Shown here: positions 24,774 through 37,028 of the stretch, in pieces | Layout of the letters: every line of letters starts with the position of its first letter | Numbering within the stretch: position 1 is the first letter of the stretch | Assembly: GCA_001632435.1 (NCBI GenBank) | Contig: KV423953.1 | Span: 62,001-126,000, forward strand | DNA: 64,000 bases | Direction: 5' to 3' | DNA from: Calocera cornea HHB12733 | Taxonomy: Eukaryota; Basidiomycota; Dacrymycetes; Dacrymycetales; Dacrymycetaceae | Position numbers and translations under genes: made by a program | The notes under the pieces: generated by a model | The model's database searches: none | Told to the model about the DNA's origin: nothing | Seen by the model: only the letters and a program-made list of their open reading frames with translations

Positions 24774-26545
24774 ATGTCCTTCTTCTGCGCAAGTACGTGG
24801 CCCTCTCCAGGCTGACACGGGACGACGCTGACGTGCGCTGCAGTCTCGGGCGAGCCCCCGCAGAACCCGGTCGTCTCCCCCAAGACAGGCCTCGTCTACG
24901 AGCGCAGGCTCATCGTCGCACACCTCAACCAGCACGGCACAGAGCCCTCCGGCGACGCACTCAACGAGGACGACCTCATCCCCGTCAAAGCCAGTGAGTC
25001 TCCGTATTCTGCTCTGGCATTCTTTGCTTTGTGCTTGTGCTCTGTGACTTGGCGACGTGCTGCACTTTACTGGGCTTTGCGTGATGAACAAAATAGAGGC
25101 TGTTTCTGACCTACGGGACTGACGACCTCACTATGAATTTATTTCACTTCTGATTCCCCCTTCCTCTTTCCCACCGCTCCTCTGCTCAGCGCATACTGAC
25201 ACCTCCACCAGGCCCGAACGCCGCTCCGCCTCGCCCGCCGACGCTCACCTCCATCCCCGCCCTCCTCCACACCCTCCAGTCCGAATGGGACTCCCTGATG
25301 CTCGAGACCGCCTCCCTGCGCTCCCAGTACCTCGCCACGCGGCAGGAACTCGCCCATGCGCTGTATCAGGGCGACGCGGCGACGAGGGTTGTAGCGCGGC
25401 TCGTCAGGGAGCGGGACGAGGCCCGGGAGGCGCTCGCGAATGTGCGCGCTGCTACGGGGATGACGAGTGCAGAGCCGGCGACAGAGGACGGGGACGTCGA
25501 GATGTCCCAGTCCGCTGCGCCGCTCGAGCCCGAGGCGCTGCCCGAAGACGTGCAGTCCGCGATCGACAGCGCGCACGCGTCGCTCTCCGCCGCAAGGAAG
25601 AAGCGCAAGGCGCTTCCCGTGCCCTCGCCCGCACGGCTCAGCAACGAGCCCAGTACCACCTTTGCTGCTCCGGGGGGAACGGCGTTCGCGCTGCTGCCTA
25701 GCCTGTCCGCCACCGCCTTCGTCACTGGGGCGGAGGACGGCGCTGTCCGCGTCTGGGACGGCGGGGAGATCCTCGCCACGCTCGAGGGCCACAAGGGACC
25801 CGTCACCGCACTCGAGTCGGCCACAACCGCAGCAGGCGAAGCATACATCCTCTCCGGCTCCTCCGACCGCTCCGTGCGCCTCTGGCAGGGCACCGCCCCA
25901 TACACGCTCCTCGCGGAGGAGACAGTGCACACTGGCACCATCACTGGCCTAGCGCTGCACCCGTCCGGCTCGGTCCTCCTCACCGCGAGCGAAGACGGCA
26001 GCTTCGCGCTCCTGCGCCTGCCCTCGCTCGCCCTCGTCTCCCGCTCCATGCCCCCAAGCGCCACCGCCGCCCACGCGGGGGGCTACGCCTCCCTCGCCCT
26101 GCACCCGGACGGGGTGCTGCTCGCGCTCGGCCTAGCAAGCGCGGGCAAGATACAGATATTCGACATCCGCACGCGGGCCCTCGCAGCAGAGTTCGATCTC
26201 CCCTCCGGCTCGTCCGTGCCCTCGCTGAGCTTCTCAGAGAACGGGTACTCGCTCGCCTCCTGCTCCGCGGGGAGCAGCGAAGTGGTCATCTGGGACCTGC
26301 GCAAGCTCGTCGTCCAGCGCACCCTCGCTGCGTCCACCCCCGTCCGCAGTGTGGCGTACGACCCGCAGGGCGTGTTTGTCGCCGCTGCTGGGGAAGGGGC
26401 GGTCGAGGCCTGGGCGCATAAGGGGTGGGCAAAGGCCTGGGAGGGCCTCGTCGCCGAGGAGGGTAAGGTGCGCTGGGGCGCCGGTGGGGAGAGCGTGTGG
26501 GTCGGCGGCAAGTCCGGCGTGGCGGAGTGGGCACCGGAGCAGTAG
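24774..26545 (+). CDS. PRP19: PRP19 pre-mRNA splicing factor / U-box E3 ubiquitin ligase (500 aa)
   Basis: Exons 24774-24792, 24844-24993 and 25212-26545, all phase-consistent; the second intron is long for this window (218 bases). The protein opens MSFFCAISGEPPQNPVVSPKTG, the diagnostic start of the Prp19 U-box. A Prp19 tetramerisation coiled coil follows (LLHTLQSEWDSLMLETASLR to about residue 145), then an Ala/Glu-rich linker with a basic KKRKAL patch. From about residue 200 come seven WD40-like blades (for example FVTGAEDGAVRVWD, ILSGSSDRSVRLW, LLTASEDGSFALL, KIQIFDIRT, EVVIWDLR). Prp19 is the core of the NineTeen complex that remodels the spliceosome and acts as a ubiquitin ligase. The length equals the yeast protein (503 aa). 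Confidence 0.96.
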
Positions 26546-27956
26546 GCGTGTGCGCGGGCTGTATGGACAAAATGTTGCGCGGGGGCGGCGCTTGTGCGAT
26601 ACGTACAGTAGTTCTTTAAGGGTGTGTAGATAATGTGACAACCTTTGTCCTGCGAGCACACTTTGGCCGGTCTCGGGGTAGACTCGTACTTCAGATGGAG
26701 CGAATGGGACTACATCTGCAAAAGGGGTATATTCGTCACTCGCGTATATGCTAGTGGGAGTTATGGGTAAAAAGGTATGATAAGACGCCATAACAAACAC
26801 CATGCTGCGGTACAGGACTGGCAAACCTAAGGTCCCATTCAGCCGCCGATGAAAGATGCGTTCAATGTTGATGATTCTTATTGAGAGGTTCGCGAGGTCC
26901 AACTGATCCAAGATGCCGGACTTCAGCGGGATTAAGCGGTAACTAAAGCATCTATCAAGGAATGCTGATGCGAACCCACTGTGCACAAGCTGAGTGTGCG
27001 GTCGAACTTTAGTCTCATGGCCGTCAAATCAACCCCCTCCTCGGCTTCTGCAAGGGAATTGAATCTTGCAGCATGCGTGGCTGTTTATGGACACGAGCAG
27101 TGACCAAGAGCTCTTGCAAGGTTCTGCATCATGTTAGCGTTCCAATTTGAAGAGTTCGCCGCATGGACATGCATACTGATTGAGGGTCAAGGGGGGTTTG
27201 CGCTCTGTCAGGAACGGCATTATTGGCTCTTCGGAAAACGATTGAACAGTGCAAGCGGCGTGTTCTTTGACGTAGTGGATAAACGTCCCCCATTTTTTTT
27301 TCAGTCTCGCTGGGTCTCGATAAAGGTAAGACAGAGGTCTTCTTCTTGAGACACGATAGTGACCACCCGGGGCTATACCAACCTCCTCAGCCGCGAACTC
27401 GTCCGCATTGTCGGCATCGCTTTCCTCGTGAACTTCGGAAGGGACTGTTTGCCGAGCCTGAGTCCCATGCTTCGACCAGGGCTGTTCCACAGATGGGGTT
27501 GGCCTCTGGTATCTTAATTGGTAGATTGGAGCTCGGCACAGAAGGTGAAGGTTGGGGTCAAGGGGGAAGGTAGCACGGGGGAAAGCGTCTGGATGATCAG
27601 ATATCGGGGGAGGGATCCGGGTTAGCGCTCTTCCAATCAGAGGCTGTGCGTTGTAGCCCCTGTGACATCGCGAGGCTCGCTTCGCTGGCAACTCAGTATC
27701 GTACCCATCCGCCTGCATGTACTGACGACCATGTCCCGCCTCGGGCTAACAACTTCGCAAACCGATGCGCGCGACCTGAGTATATCTGGCTGAACCGGCC
27801 CTCGGTTGGCGCTGTGGTACCCTTTGCTTTATCTATCTCTCTGGCGATATCTAGCTGCGCCGTCGAGGCTGGGTTAGGTGCCGATATCTTGGATCTGTCT
27901 GTACATACCCGACATCGGCGCGATACCAATATCTGTATTCCATATTTATATCTGTT
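26546..27956. other. intergenic, 1.4 kb; one unconvincing frame
   Basis: Minus-strand frames at 26661-26986 and 27134-27718 are open, but neither resembles a known family. The second crosses an A9 run (about 27293), which makes it suspect. No intron signals improve them. The part from about 27750 is probably the NLR-2 promoter, with CATATTTATATC near 27940 as a possible TATA region 20 bases before the start. Confidence 0.4.
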
Positions 27957-30900
27957 ATGCCTGGCGAGCGCTGGAAAGACAAGCTCGGTCAGAGCGCAAA
28001 GTTTCAAGCAGTGACTGACGCGGTCGTCCGGCTCGTCGGCGTCCAAGATGTAGGCGCTTCTCCGCCCTCACTTGCACCCCGCTTACCTGTCCCAGGTGCT
28101 GAAAGAGCTGGACGATACCCACAACGAGTGGTATCGCTTCACCCAGCATGCATCCCAGGCGCTTGAAGCGGTTCTGGACCTGCCAGCCGGTGCTCTGCAG
28201 TCGGATCGAGTCGATCGATCGATTGAGGATCTCCAGAAGTAGGCGCTCGTCCAATTTGCCGGAACGCGGCACTGATTGTCCAGCGACAAGGTTCATACCA
28301 CAGATTGAAGGGCTATGCGAAACATTCGAGAACACTAGCAATAGGAAGAGACTGGTCGACTCCGAACAATATACCGGCCAATTAAGCTCGCTCCGCGCCG
28401 AGCTTGACGATAAGGTCAAACTCTTACAGGTAAGCCCATCCCGGTTCATCACAAGCCAGTTTTCACGTGCTCTGCTAGCTCGGCATGGACGTTGAGCAGC
28501 GGAACTTTCTACAGAATCGGCTGGATGCGCTCGATGTTCGTCCGTTTGAACTGGCTCTTGATAGTATACGAAACGACATTGGTCAGCGCTTCCGTACTTT
28601 CTTCTCCACTCATGCTGACATGTTGTAGAAAACATCCCCCTTCCCTCTGAATCCTTGCCCGCTATCCTCGACACATTACCGTACGCCTCTGGAGCGTCCT
28701 GGAACTCGTTGAACAGGTGCATGCCCGGTACTCGAACCGCATTGTTGAACGATGTCACGCACTGGATGAGCACGGTGGACACTGCAGAATCCGCGCAGAT
28801 CTACTGGATCGTCGGTGTCGCGGGAAGCGGCAAGACCGCTCTAGCCAACTCGATCAGCAGCATCGCCGCCGACAACGGCTGGCTGGTCTCTTCCTTCTTC
28901 TTCAATCGTATGTCGGACGAACGGAACAGACCGGACAAGTTCGTCACGACCGTCGCCCGCGATCTCGCCGGGAGGGATAAGAGGATAGCGGAAGCCATCT
29001 CTGCAAAGCTCGGCTTTGATGTCAGTCTGCGATCGACAGCCGATCTCGTCAGGCAGTTCCGCGAGCTCGTACTAGGTCCATGCACGACTTGGGACAGAAG
29101 CCGTCCGGCAGTCGTGGTTGTGGATGCTCTGGATGAAGGCTGCGATGATGGAATCCTTCAAGTCCTGATGTCGGAGGTTGTTAATCTGCCGGGCATCTTT
29201 CGATTCGTCGTCACATCTCGGCCGATCGCCGAGCTTGCAGTCGCTTTCGATGATGCAGCCCATGTGAAGCGAACGACACTTACCACTGCCGATGTGGAAG
29301 GACTGCACGACGTTGAGACGTATATGCGACAGCGATTGGCTACGATCTCCCGCCGGCGTCGATTGCGGCAGCCATGGCCGGAGCCAGCGCTGGTTGACAA
29401 TCTTGTTCTGCGAGCAGAGGGGCTCTTCCAATGGGCTTTCACAGTCACGGAATATCTGGCGAAGTGCCTCAACCCCGATCGTCAACTTCGCCTCATACTC
29501 TCACTGCAAGGCGCTTCGACCATATCCAGCCGCATGGATCAGCTGTACGCGACCGTACTAGAAGCTACCCGAGCAGCCGAGGACGACGATTTCGTTGATG
29601 CTTACCAATCATTTGTCGGGAGCATCTTGGCCGCGAAGGAGCCGTTGACTCTGGCAGCCATGCGACTGCTCCATGGAGAGACCAATGTGGATCCATATGA
29701 CCTTTTGGATCAGTTGCGATCTCTATTCGTCGGAATTGATACCGACCATGAAGCCGTCCGAATCCTCCATTTGTCGCTTCGCGAATTCCTCACCCAACGC
29801 GCCGTCGAGCCATTCCGCATATCTCCAGCGGAGAGCAGCAAGAACATGGCATATCTCTGTGTGAGGCTCATCAACGAACGGCTGAAAGTGGAAACCTCCA
29901 GTGTGCCGAAGCTCGAGTCTTATTCGCATTCTGGAAATGTGATTACTCCCGTCAGCGCAAGTTCCCTTTCGGATGGAGTGTACTATGCTGTATCGTTCTG
30001 GACTCGACATCTACTGGATATCAAGGAACCACTGCCCGAACTTCTCGGGAGTGTCCTCATCCTAATGGAAACGCAGCTGCAGGACTGGGTGTCGTTGACC
30101 ATCTCGTTGGGCTCGTACGGTGGCTTCGCAGACCTTATTAAGTGGCTTCACGTACGTACCAGGCTCAAGCCCATCAGAGAGTTGTGCTGACGGTTACTAG
30201 ATACGCGGACCCAAGGGTCTGGAAGCGGTGCTCCAGCTGGCCAACAAGGATTGGGATTCATACCTATGCTTCATCTCGGAGCTATTGCGGCGCAACGGCC
30301 GCTTAGAAGAAGCTTGTGCAGCTGCTGAAGACAGCTTAGCAATCACTTTCGGACTTTCTTGGGACTGCCCGGAAGACATCTTTTCGCCATCGCACGATTT
30401 CAAGATTCCAACGTCCGTGCGGAGTCGTGAACGCGGTGCATTCATCGCCAGAGTTGCCATCGAACACATTCGGACTGCCCCTGAAACGCACTCGCTCGAC
30501 CACATCTCAACCGCCACCATGTGCCTCGACCAGCTCTTAGTCTGCTTGACAGCAATGGGACAACTGGAGGAAGTATACCAAGCAAGTGAGGAAGTGATCA
30601 AACTGCGCCGCTTCCTAGCCACGTCCAATCCCCAACTGTACAGCGCCGAGCTTGCGTGGTCTCTGGGAAACTTCTCTGAATCTCTTGCAAGGAGAGGAAC
30701 CTCCCGGCGAGCACTGGACGCGATGGAAGAGGCGGTCTCAATATACCGACCGCTGGCCCATGACCAGAATGGACGGTACCGAGAGAACTTGGCGTGGAGC
30801 CTTGGGACGCTATCTAAAAGACTTGGAGAATTGCCAATAGAGCAGAGGCAATTGGAGAAAGCATTGAACGCCATTGAAGAGGCGGTTCTTCTCTATCGTG

Positions 30901-31460
30901 GCTTGGCGACTACGAACCCGGTGGTATATGGCCCGAATCTCGCATGGGCTCTTGGGACGTTATCTAACCGTCTTGCGGACGTGCAAAGATTCTCCGAAGG
31001 GCTGGAAGCATCGGAAGAAAGCGTCAAGTTATGTCATGAGCTGCTGAGGAGACGACCAGCGGAAGGTATGAACCCGGACCTGGCGCTTCAACTCCGAAAT
31101 CTGGCTTCGCGGCTCTGGGAGACTGGTCGGCTAACGGACGCATTGGGCGCCATCGAACAAGCCATTACGCTCTACCGGCAGTTGTGCATTCGCCTCCCCC
31201 TTCGTTATAGCCCAGAGCTCATGCGTGCTTTGTATCTGAAAGCCACGTGCTTGATGGGGCTGGATCACCCTAAGGAAGCATTACCGATACTAGAGGAAGC
31301 GCTCTCCCTCCTTGAGCCGCTGGTAACGCAGCGACCCGGTCTATACAAAGACAGCATCCGCCAATATCTCGGACAGCTATGCTCTATCTACAGGGATCTG
31401 GGTTGTTCGGAAGAAGCGGAAAAGGCTAAAAGGCGGGCTCAGAATGTTCCGTTTCCGTAA
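27957..31460 (+). CDS. NLR-2: NACHT-TPR STAND receptor, intact (1086 aa)
   Basis: Six exons: 27957-28049, 28096-28238, 28291-28429, 28479-28581, 28629-30151, 30201-31460, with 46-52 base introns in phase. Residues 1-159 form the helical N-terminal domain (RWKDKLGQSAKFQ...NEWYRFTQHASQ). The NACHT domain has P-loop GVAGSGKTA at about 222, Walker B VVVDALDEGCDD at about 321 and RFVVTSRPIAE. A conserved linker (AVRILHLSLREFLTQR) joins it to residues 668-1086. These consist of about nine TPRs, several with a shared signature (ALDAMEEAVSIYRPLA; ALNAIEEAVLLYRGLA; ALGAIEQAITLYRQLC) and an intervening LAWSLGTLS helix. It is the closest intact relative of relics A, B and the pseudogene at 45100. The intron-3 acceptor AAG was chosen because it alone keeps phase. 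It ends 179 bases from the convergent repeat-protein gene. Confidence 0.88.
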
Positions 31461-31639
31461 CACGATTTTCCCGAACCAAGGGGATGTACAGATGTGCCTT
31501 GAACTTGAATTTAGCATCTTATTTTCCAGGTCAGTTGTGAACAATAGCTCGAGAGTCATTGCTGAATCACCGCGGAAAAATAGGATTACACATTTGGAAT
31601 ACCTTGAACTTGTATGTATACTGGCCATAAAACAGAGGA

Positions 31640-32882
31640 TCACTGTATTGGATCCATGGCCGCATCCGAGACGGGACCATTCCATACGTCCTCCTGCATC
31701 TGCGCCTGAAATGCCATCGAGTCGACGCCTCCTCCTCCACCACCACCACTATCACCACCTCCTCCCCCGCCGCCACCACTGTCTCCACCCAGGCTTCCTC
31801 CAGCGATACCAACGATATTACCGAGAGCATCTCCGATATCCATATTCAACTGCTGTTGGATCAGGCCCTTAACTACACCGAGGGCGAGTCCGCCAAGGAT
31901 CGCCGCTCCTGTCCCAGCGACTTTGCCGACGACTCGCATGTTTTTGGAGGCTTGCTGCTGCCGTGCTGCGAGGGATTGTTGATCCCGGTACGGCGGCGCT
32001 TGTTGGCTGGGTGTTCGGGCGTGCGGTTGCATCGGTATCGGCAACACTGGTCTTGTTGGCGGAGACAGATGTTGTGGCGGTTTGACCAGTGTCCGCGAGA
32101 CTTCTTTCATATCGCTGTCCATCGAATCAGGTACGAACCAGATTGCTTCATCGGGAGCGAGCCTCATCATGAAGTTGTTCCTATCGTGGGAATCCACCGT
32201 CACGCTCCGTATGATCTCGAATCTGCCGCGAAGGCCGTCTAGCATGTTATCCAGATCTGGATAACTGCCCGACACCGCCCATGCTGCGCCACCCTCGGCG
32301 GTGACCACAACGTAGGAGCCTTGAACCCCAAGACTGACGTGACGCGGCATAGAAGTCTTCCATGCGCCGGAGGGGTGTCGGAAGCTACTAATGAGTTCTT
32401 TCAGCCCCGGCGGCAGATTCAGCCAGGTCGAGTAGTTGCCATCAGCGGCCCAATACGAGGCATTATTGGGACCGAGCGAAATGCGGAGCTGGACGACATC
32501 GCGCAGCATGTGTCCGATGGCATCCTTCTGTCGGATCCAGGATGCAAGAGATTCCGGGAGACCTTTCTGAGCTACAAGCTTGCGGTCAGAGTAGAACGCA
32601 TCAACATTCGTTGCGAACGTACAGAAGTAAGTATTGTTATCCACCCCTCTCCAACACATCCAATAGCTGTCGTTTACGCCCAAGACTAAATGGTGTACGT
32701 ATGCGATCCTCTTGTACCCAGTCTCACGGAACTTCTCCTCAAGGTGAGGGGGCAAATTGCGCCTTCGGCAAGCGCTCAAGCGGTGATCCAATGGATCAAA
32801 TGCAGAGTACGCACCTGAAATGAACAATAGGGGACGCAGCAAACCATGACTTGGGCCCAAAAGCAAGGACAACGTCGGCCAT
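31640..32882 (-). CDS. basidiomycete repeat protein with Gly-zipper C-terminus (396 aa)
   Basis: Two exons, 32815-32882 and 31640-32762, with a 52-base intron whose removal joins SPIVHFR to RNLPPHLEE. From residue 1 there are about five repeats built as V.LG..G.S/Y.....W..LP..L (AFGPKSWFAAS; LGVNDSYWMCW; LGPNNASYWAADG; LGVQGSYVVVTAEGG; a diverged fifth). They look like beta-strand pairs, as in a small propeller. A Pro/Gln-rich linker leads to a GxxxG-type hydrophobic segment (about residues 300-324, GTGAAILGGLALGVVKG), then two poly-Gly tracts. I do not recognise a named family. The glycine zipper could insert in membranes or drive assembly. It lies tail to tail with NLR-2, so linkage to immunity is possible but unproven. 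Confidence 0.72.
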
Positions 32883-33473
32883 CCTGACTCGAGGAACGAA
32901 TGCTGGAGAGAGTGTATTGTGATGGCCAATGGTCGCTGCTCGGAGCGTCTATTTATCTTCCACTGTTGCCGTGGAGCAGCCATCCAAGCGCCTATTTTGA
33001 GGGGTTCAAACTTTACCATGGTGGGGGTATCAGGGCGGACAGGGCCAGCCGGGTTCCTGGAAGATAGGCGCGCAAGACTATTTATAGAGTGAAGGCAGGA
33101 GTGCGCCACTCGGCCGCCGGCCAACGCCTCAAACCCGCACAAATAGGCACTGACTGCTTTCCAGGCTCAGGTCGGCTTTTTATCTTTCTTATTGTCGACG
33201 CTCGGGAGAATGCCGGCTGTTGCTGGGTCCTGTGATCCAATGGTCATATCAGCGCTTACGGCAGACAGCCACCGAGCTCAGCACCTCGCCGCCGAGTACT
33301 CCCATGAAGCCATCCAAACACACGCGCCTATCAGCATCTTCACATAAACACATGTTTCATTTCTGGATGCAGTTGTATTCATTTGAGTAACCAGTCTTCA
33401 CTCGTTCTCCTTGAGCCCATCCGCCTTTTTTACATAACCTTACACTGACAATGCCCTTGAGCTAGTTCCAGAT
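32883..33473. other. promoter of the repeat-protein gene and 3' side of the aspartic protease
   Basis: No further gene is recognised. An in-frame upstream ATG at 33019 exists, but the spliced model starting at 32882 gives the better repeat architecture. Confidence 0.45.
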
Positions 33474-35029
33474 CTACGCCAGAGTCGCGACACCAACACG
33501 GGCGTTAGCCATGTCAAACTGGGTGTAGACGTTGCGCATGAAGACATTGCCAAGGATCCAGAAGCCAAAGTCGCCCGAGGCAATGCCACCCACGCACTAG
33601 AAGATCCGTCCCATCAGTCGGAATTGTCCTATGTCATACATACAACGGCCATGTAGGCTGCTCACCGTGCTAGATCCCTCAGAGACCTGCCCAAAGTTGA
33701 ATACCGACGAGGGGATGGTGACTGTCTTCCCGGCAAAGACGATGGCGGTGTTGGTCGGTATGCTGTTGCAGGGTAGAGTGTAGAGGCCGCTGCCGAGCGA
33801 GTCGTCCTCTTTGGCCCCAGCGATATGCGAGTAGAATGACCGAGCCCTGAGCTCAAGTAGGCACTCGCTCAAGGGAAACACTCATCGAGCTTACGTAGAT
33901 GCATCTACGTAAAGCAAGGTCGTACCGGAATCGACGATAGAGTCCTGGTTGCTCGCGATCGTCGTGCTGCCGAGTTTGAGCGACTGTGTGGTGACCTCCC
34001 AATAGCCCTCCTCCGTGACCGGGGTGTATGAGAAGCTCCCGGTGTACAGGGAGGAGTCCGCGCCACCGATATAGAGACTCGACCCGGACTCGGCCAGCTT
34101 GAAAGAGAAGGATCCTGAAGAAAGGCTACCCTGGTCGAAGAGGTTGAAGACAAAGGGGGTAGCAGGATAACTGGAAATAGAAGGCCAGCCCAGGCCTAGG
34201 AACATCACAACATGAGTAACTGCCAACTACACACAAGGTTTACTGACCCATCAGCCCATCGTAAACACCCTCCTGGAACTCTGTAGAATATGACGTGGCA
34301 GAGCCCAAAGTTTGACCAGACACCGTTAGACCACCGATGGCGACTGTGTCAGTATACTGGGTACCGCTATTGAGCACTTCAGTATGTGGTCAAAGACGTA
34401 TGTTAAGCGCGACGCGTACGAAGTTGTCGATCCATCTCCGTAGTTAAGCGTGAAGCTCCTTCCCAGCGAATGGGAGGTAGAAGATGAAGAGGGGTTGTAG
34501 GTGCTGTGGCTACCGCAGCGGCGGCAGGATGACGCCGGGAGGAAAAAGTCGCTCGACCCGGTGTCAAACTGGGATAGCATCAACAATCAAGCAAACAAAG
34601 CATAGAGAATGTAAACATACATCAACGGTATACGTCTTCAGAGGTGTGCCGACCTCGACGTTGCCATACCAGTCATCGTCTTCATCGTCCGTAAGGCCAT
34701 CGGACGCAGTCGCCCGCTTCTCGATGTTACGGAAGAAGGTCGCTGCGAGCTTGTGTGGCTCTCCCGTGTTCTGCTCGTACTGCTTCAAGGTACGAGCATA
34801 CTTACTATAAGTGGTCTATCAGCACAGGCGTTGGACAAGAGAGACATCGCGCATACTTCTGCACCTTGGCGAGCTGGTCACGGAGTGCGTCAACGTTCAC
34901 AACGCCCTCCTTCACATGCAAGGCGCTGCGCTTGTGAAGCTGGATCGACATCCCTCCGGTCTCCGCAAGGGGAGAGGCAGATACGAGCGCGGTGAAGACG
35001 GAAACGAGCAGCGAGATGGGTCCGAGCAT
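33474..35029 (-). CDS. secreted pepsin-like aspartic protease, polyporopepsin type (409 aa)
   Basis: Seven exons: 34857-35029, 34621-34804, 34420-34568, 34248-34366, 33895-34195, 33666-33846, 33474-33596; introns are 48-69 bases, all in phase. A signal peptide (MLGPISLLVSVFTALVSAS) is followed by a propeptide that ends at a dibasic IEKR (about residue 88). The mature A1 fold has catalytic FDTGSSDFF (Asp121) and IVDSGTTLL (Asp297), the flap YGDGSTTSG, a conserved disulfide-type pair around CVGGI, and the end motif WILGNVFMRNVYTQFD. It is an extracellular endopeptidase active at acid pH, used in nutrition by wood and litter fungi. Length and motif spacing match polyporopepsin precursors. Confidence 0.94.
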
Positions 35030-36599
35030 GCTGACTGGCTGGGAGAAGGTAGACTCAGGTAAACGACGACGGGGCGAGGTCCACTGGGCTGCCGAGTAGG
35101 AGAGGTTCAAGCCGCTGCATTTATACGCGCCGGAGAGGCCAGAGGCACGCCCAGCCTAGACGAACGGTGACTTGAGACAGACGAGGCGCCATAAGGCTAT
35201 CAACGAATGGAGAAGCCGTGGGCAAGTCGATGCTGTATGGTGCTACCTATTCCGGCGGAGGTCGTAAGGCGTGACGATGCAAACTGGCATCGATGAGGCT
35301 TATGCCCGGATACGCGAGCTCAGGAAGAGCGGTTAGGTAGCATACGGTCGTATCGTGTGGAGCGCCGCCAAAGCGTGCGGTATCGACCGGCGGCCCTCGT
35401 AGAAGCACCCTCCGATGGAAGTGCTGTCCAACAAATGGAAGCGAGAGAGTGGGAAGTCGTATTCACGTCCCTTAGGCCGTGCGCCAGAGAGCTACTGATA
35501 TTTCGGTTTTAGAAGACAAAAGAGGATCGTAGAACGAGAGCAGGTGGACAAGGAGATAAGATGGTCGAGGAATGTCTGGTAGCCAGGTGATAGAAGCAGC
35601 GAGTGGCCGCATGATAGGAGAACGACGATCTCCGTTTAATAAGACGAATGTGGAGGACAGTTAGCGGTGGATCTTGGCCGTTTCAACGATTATCGACCGT
35701 ACGTTCGCGTCTGTCGGTATGGAATGCACAACGCGTGCTGGACGCGGAAAGGAAGGAAGCACAATGTGCGCGGTGCTTCGCGAAGCACCCTTGCGTCGGA
35801 AGCATGAGTCGGATAATCACGTTTCGTGTGCGCAAGCGGGGGACATCCCCGACCCGCATTTCCCGCACGATGCAGACTCAAAGTGCTTAGGCTAACGTAG
35901 ACTTCCACATGGAGCGCTTGCGGGGTGATTGCTTCCCATTCGACAGGAGAATCAGTATTTGCACGAATCCGGCCAAGTCGTTATCGGAGCGGGCGCGCCG
36001 CCGGTTGCTTCCCAAACCACCACGATATTTACATGGACACAACACAAATAAATGTCACCAATACATCCCTGGCATACTTGCCAACCTTATAGTCTATGAA
36101 AAGCCCCGGGACATGGTCCAGCCCTCTACGATGTCCGGCCCTCACGCTGACGCGAGCCCTGGTAACTTGCTGGTGCACATGCTCGGGCGTCAATTAGGGG
36201 CTGGTCCTCGTGTGCGCGCTTATCTTTCTCCTGTTGCACGTGACAATTGTCGATGTTGTTCATATAGTGATCACCATGTGGGCTATGCCTGGCAGCGATC
36301 TGTGTTCTTCTTCCTCGGATCATACCGCCTTCTGGTGAACAAGGCTTCACTCATATTCAGCGACTAGCGTCCTGTGTCTGCGGGCATGTCTCTACACCGT
36401 ACGCTCGCCAATGTGTCATGCGACACAGAAGTTCCTTATCAACGGCCCGTTATGGCTTCCAATAACGGATTGTTTATCGTTATGCCAAGTTGGGATGTTG
36501 TGGAGCTTTTTGTTCTAGACCTTTGCCGCGTGATGTGGCCGTCGATGAGCATGCCGCTATCGAGGTTGCGAACTTCGGCTGGCACGTAATGTAGCGGGA
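35030..36599. other. intergenic, 1.6 kb; nothing recognised
   Basis: Open frames are short and unconvincing on both strands. A small perfect palindrome-like hairpin (GGTGCTTCGCGAAGCACC) lies near 35773. The section next to 35030 should hold the protease promoter. Confidence 0.45.
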
Positions 36600-37028
36600 C
36601 TGCGCATGATCTCCCGAGACGACTTTCCCTGCACTAAGCTCTGATCCACCTGTCATGGGAAACCGGTTCCCAGGGATTCTGTCAACACGATTCAAATGAG
36701 TCATGCGGACCGAGGTAGAACGCAACAATGGGATGCGGGGTTGGGCGGTCATCCAGACAGCAACGCGGTCCTGTTCCATAGTGCCCACTGGTATATCGAG
36801 AACCACTTCCAGTACTTTGGAAGCATGCTGGATGAAGCGATACCATTCACTCTAGGTCTTCTTGACCTCTTTGAGCATCCACAACAGGACAGACTCCAGT
36901 TATGCAGGCATATCATCCCTCACCTCTCCGACACCGACGAGTCGGGAGACGGCATCCTTGACCGGCTCTAGCTTCGCACTCCAGATAGACGTCTTGGCTT
37001 GCGACCGCTCTTCGTGCGTATCAGACAT
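36600..37028 (-). pseudogene. NLR relic B: exons 1-2 of an NLR-2-like gene
   Basis: A minus-strand start at 37028 gives MSDTHEERSQAKTSIWSAKL, then PVKDAVSRLVGVGE followed by a GTGAGG donor. After a possible 60-base intron comes a piece matching exon 2 of NLR-2 (GAATGGTATCGCTTCATCCAGC against GAGTGGTATCGCTTCACCC). An in-frame TAG lies five codons into that exon (GTC AAG AAG ACC TAG). Similarity ends near 36700-36600. No NACHT or TPR sequence follows, so this is a 5'-end fragment. Confidence 0.7.
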
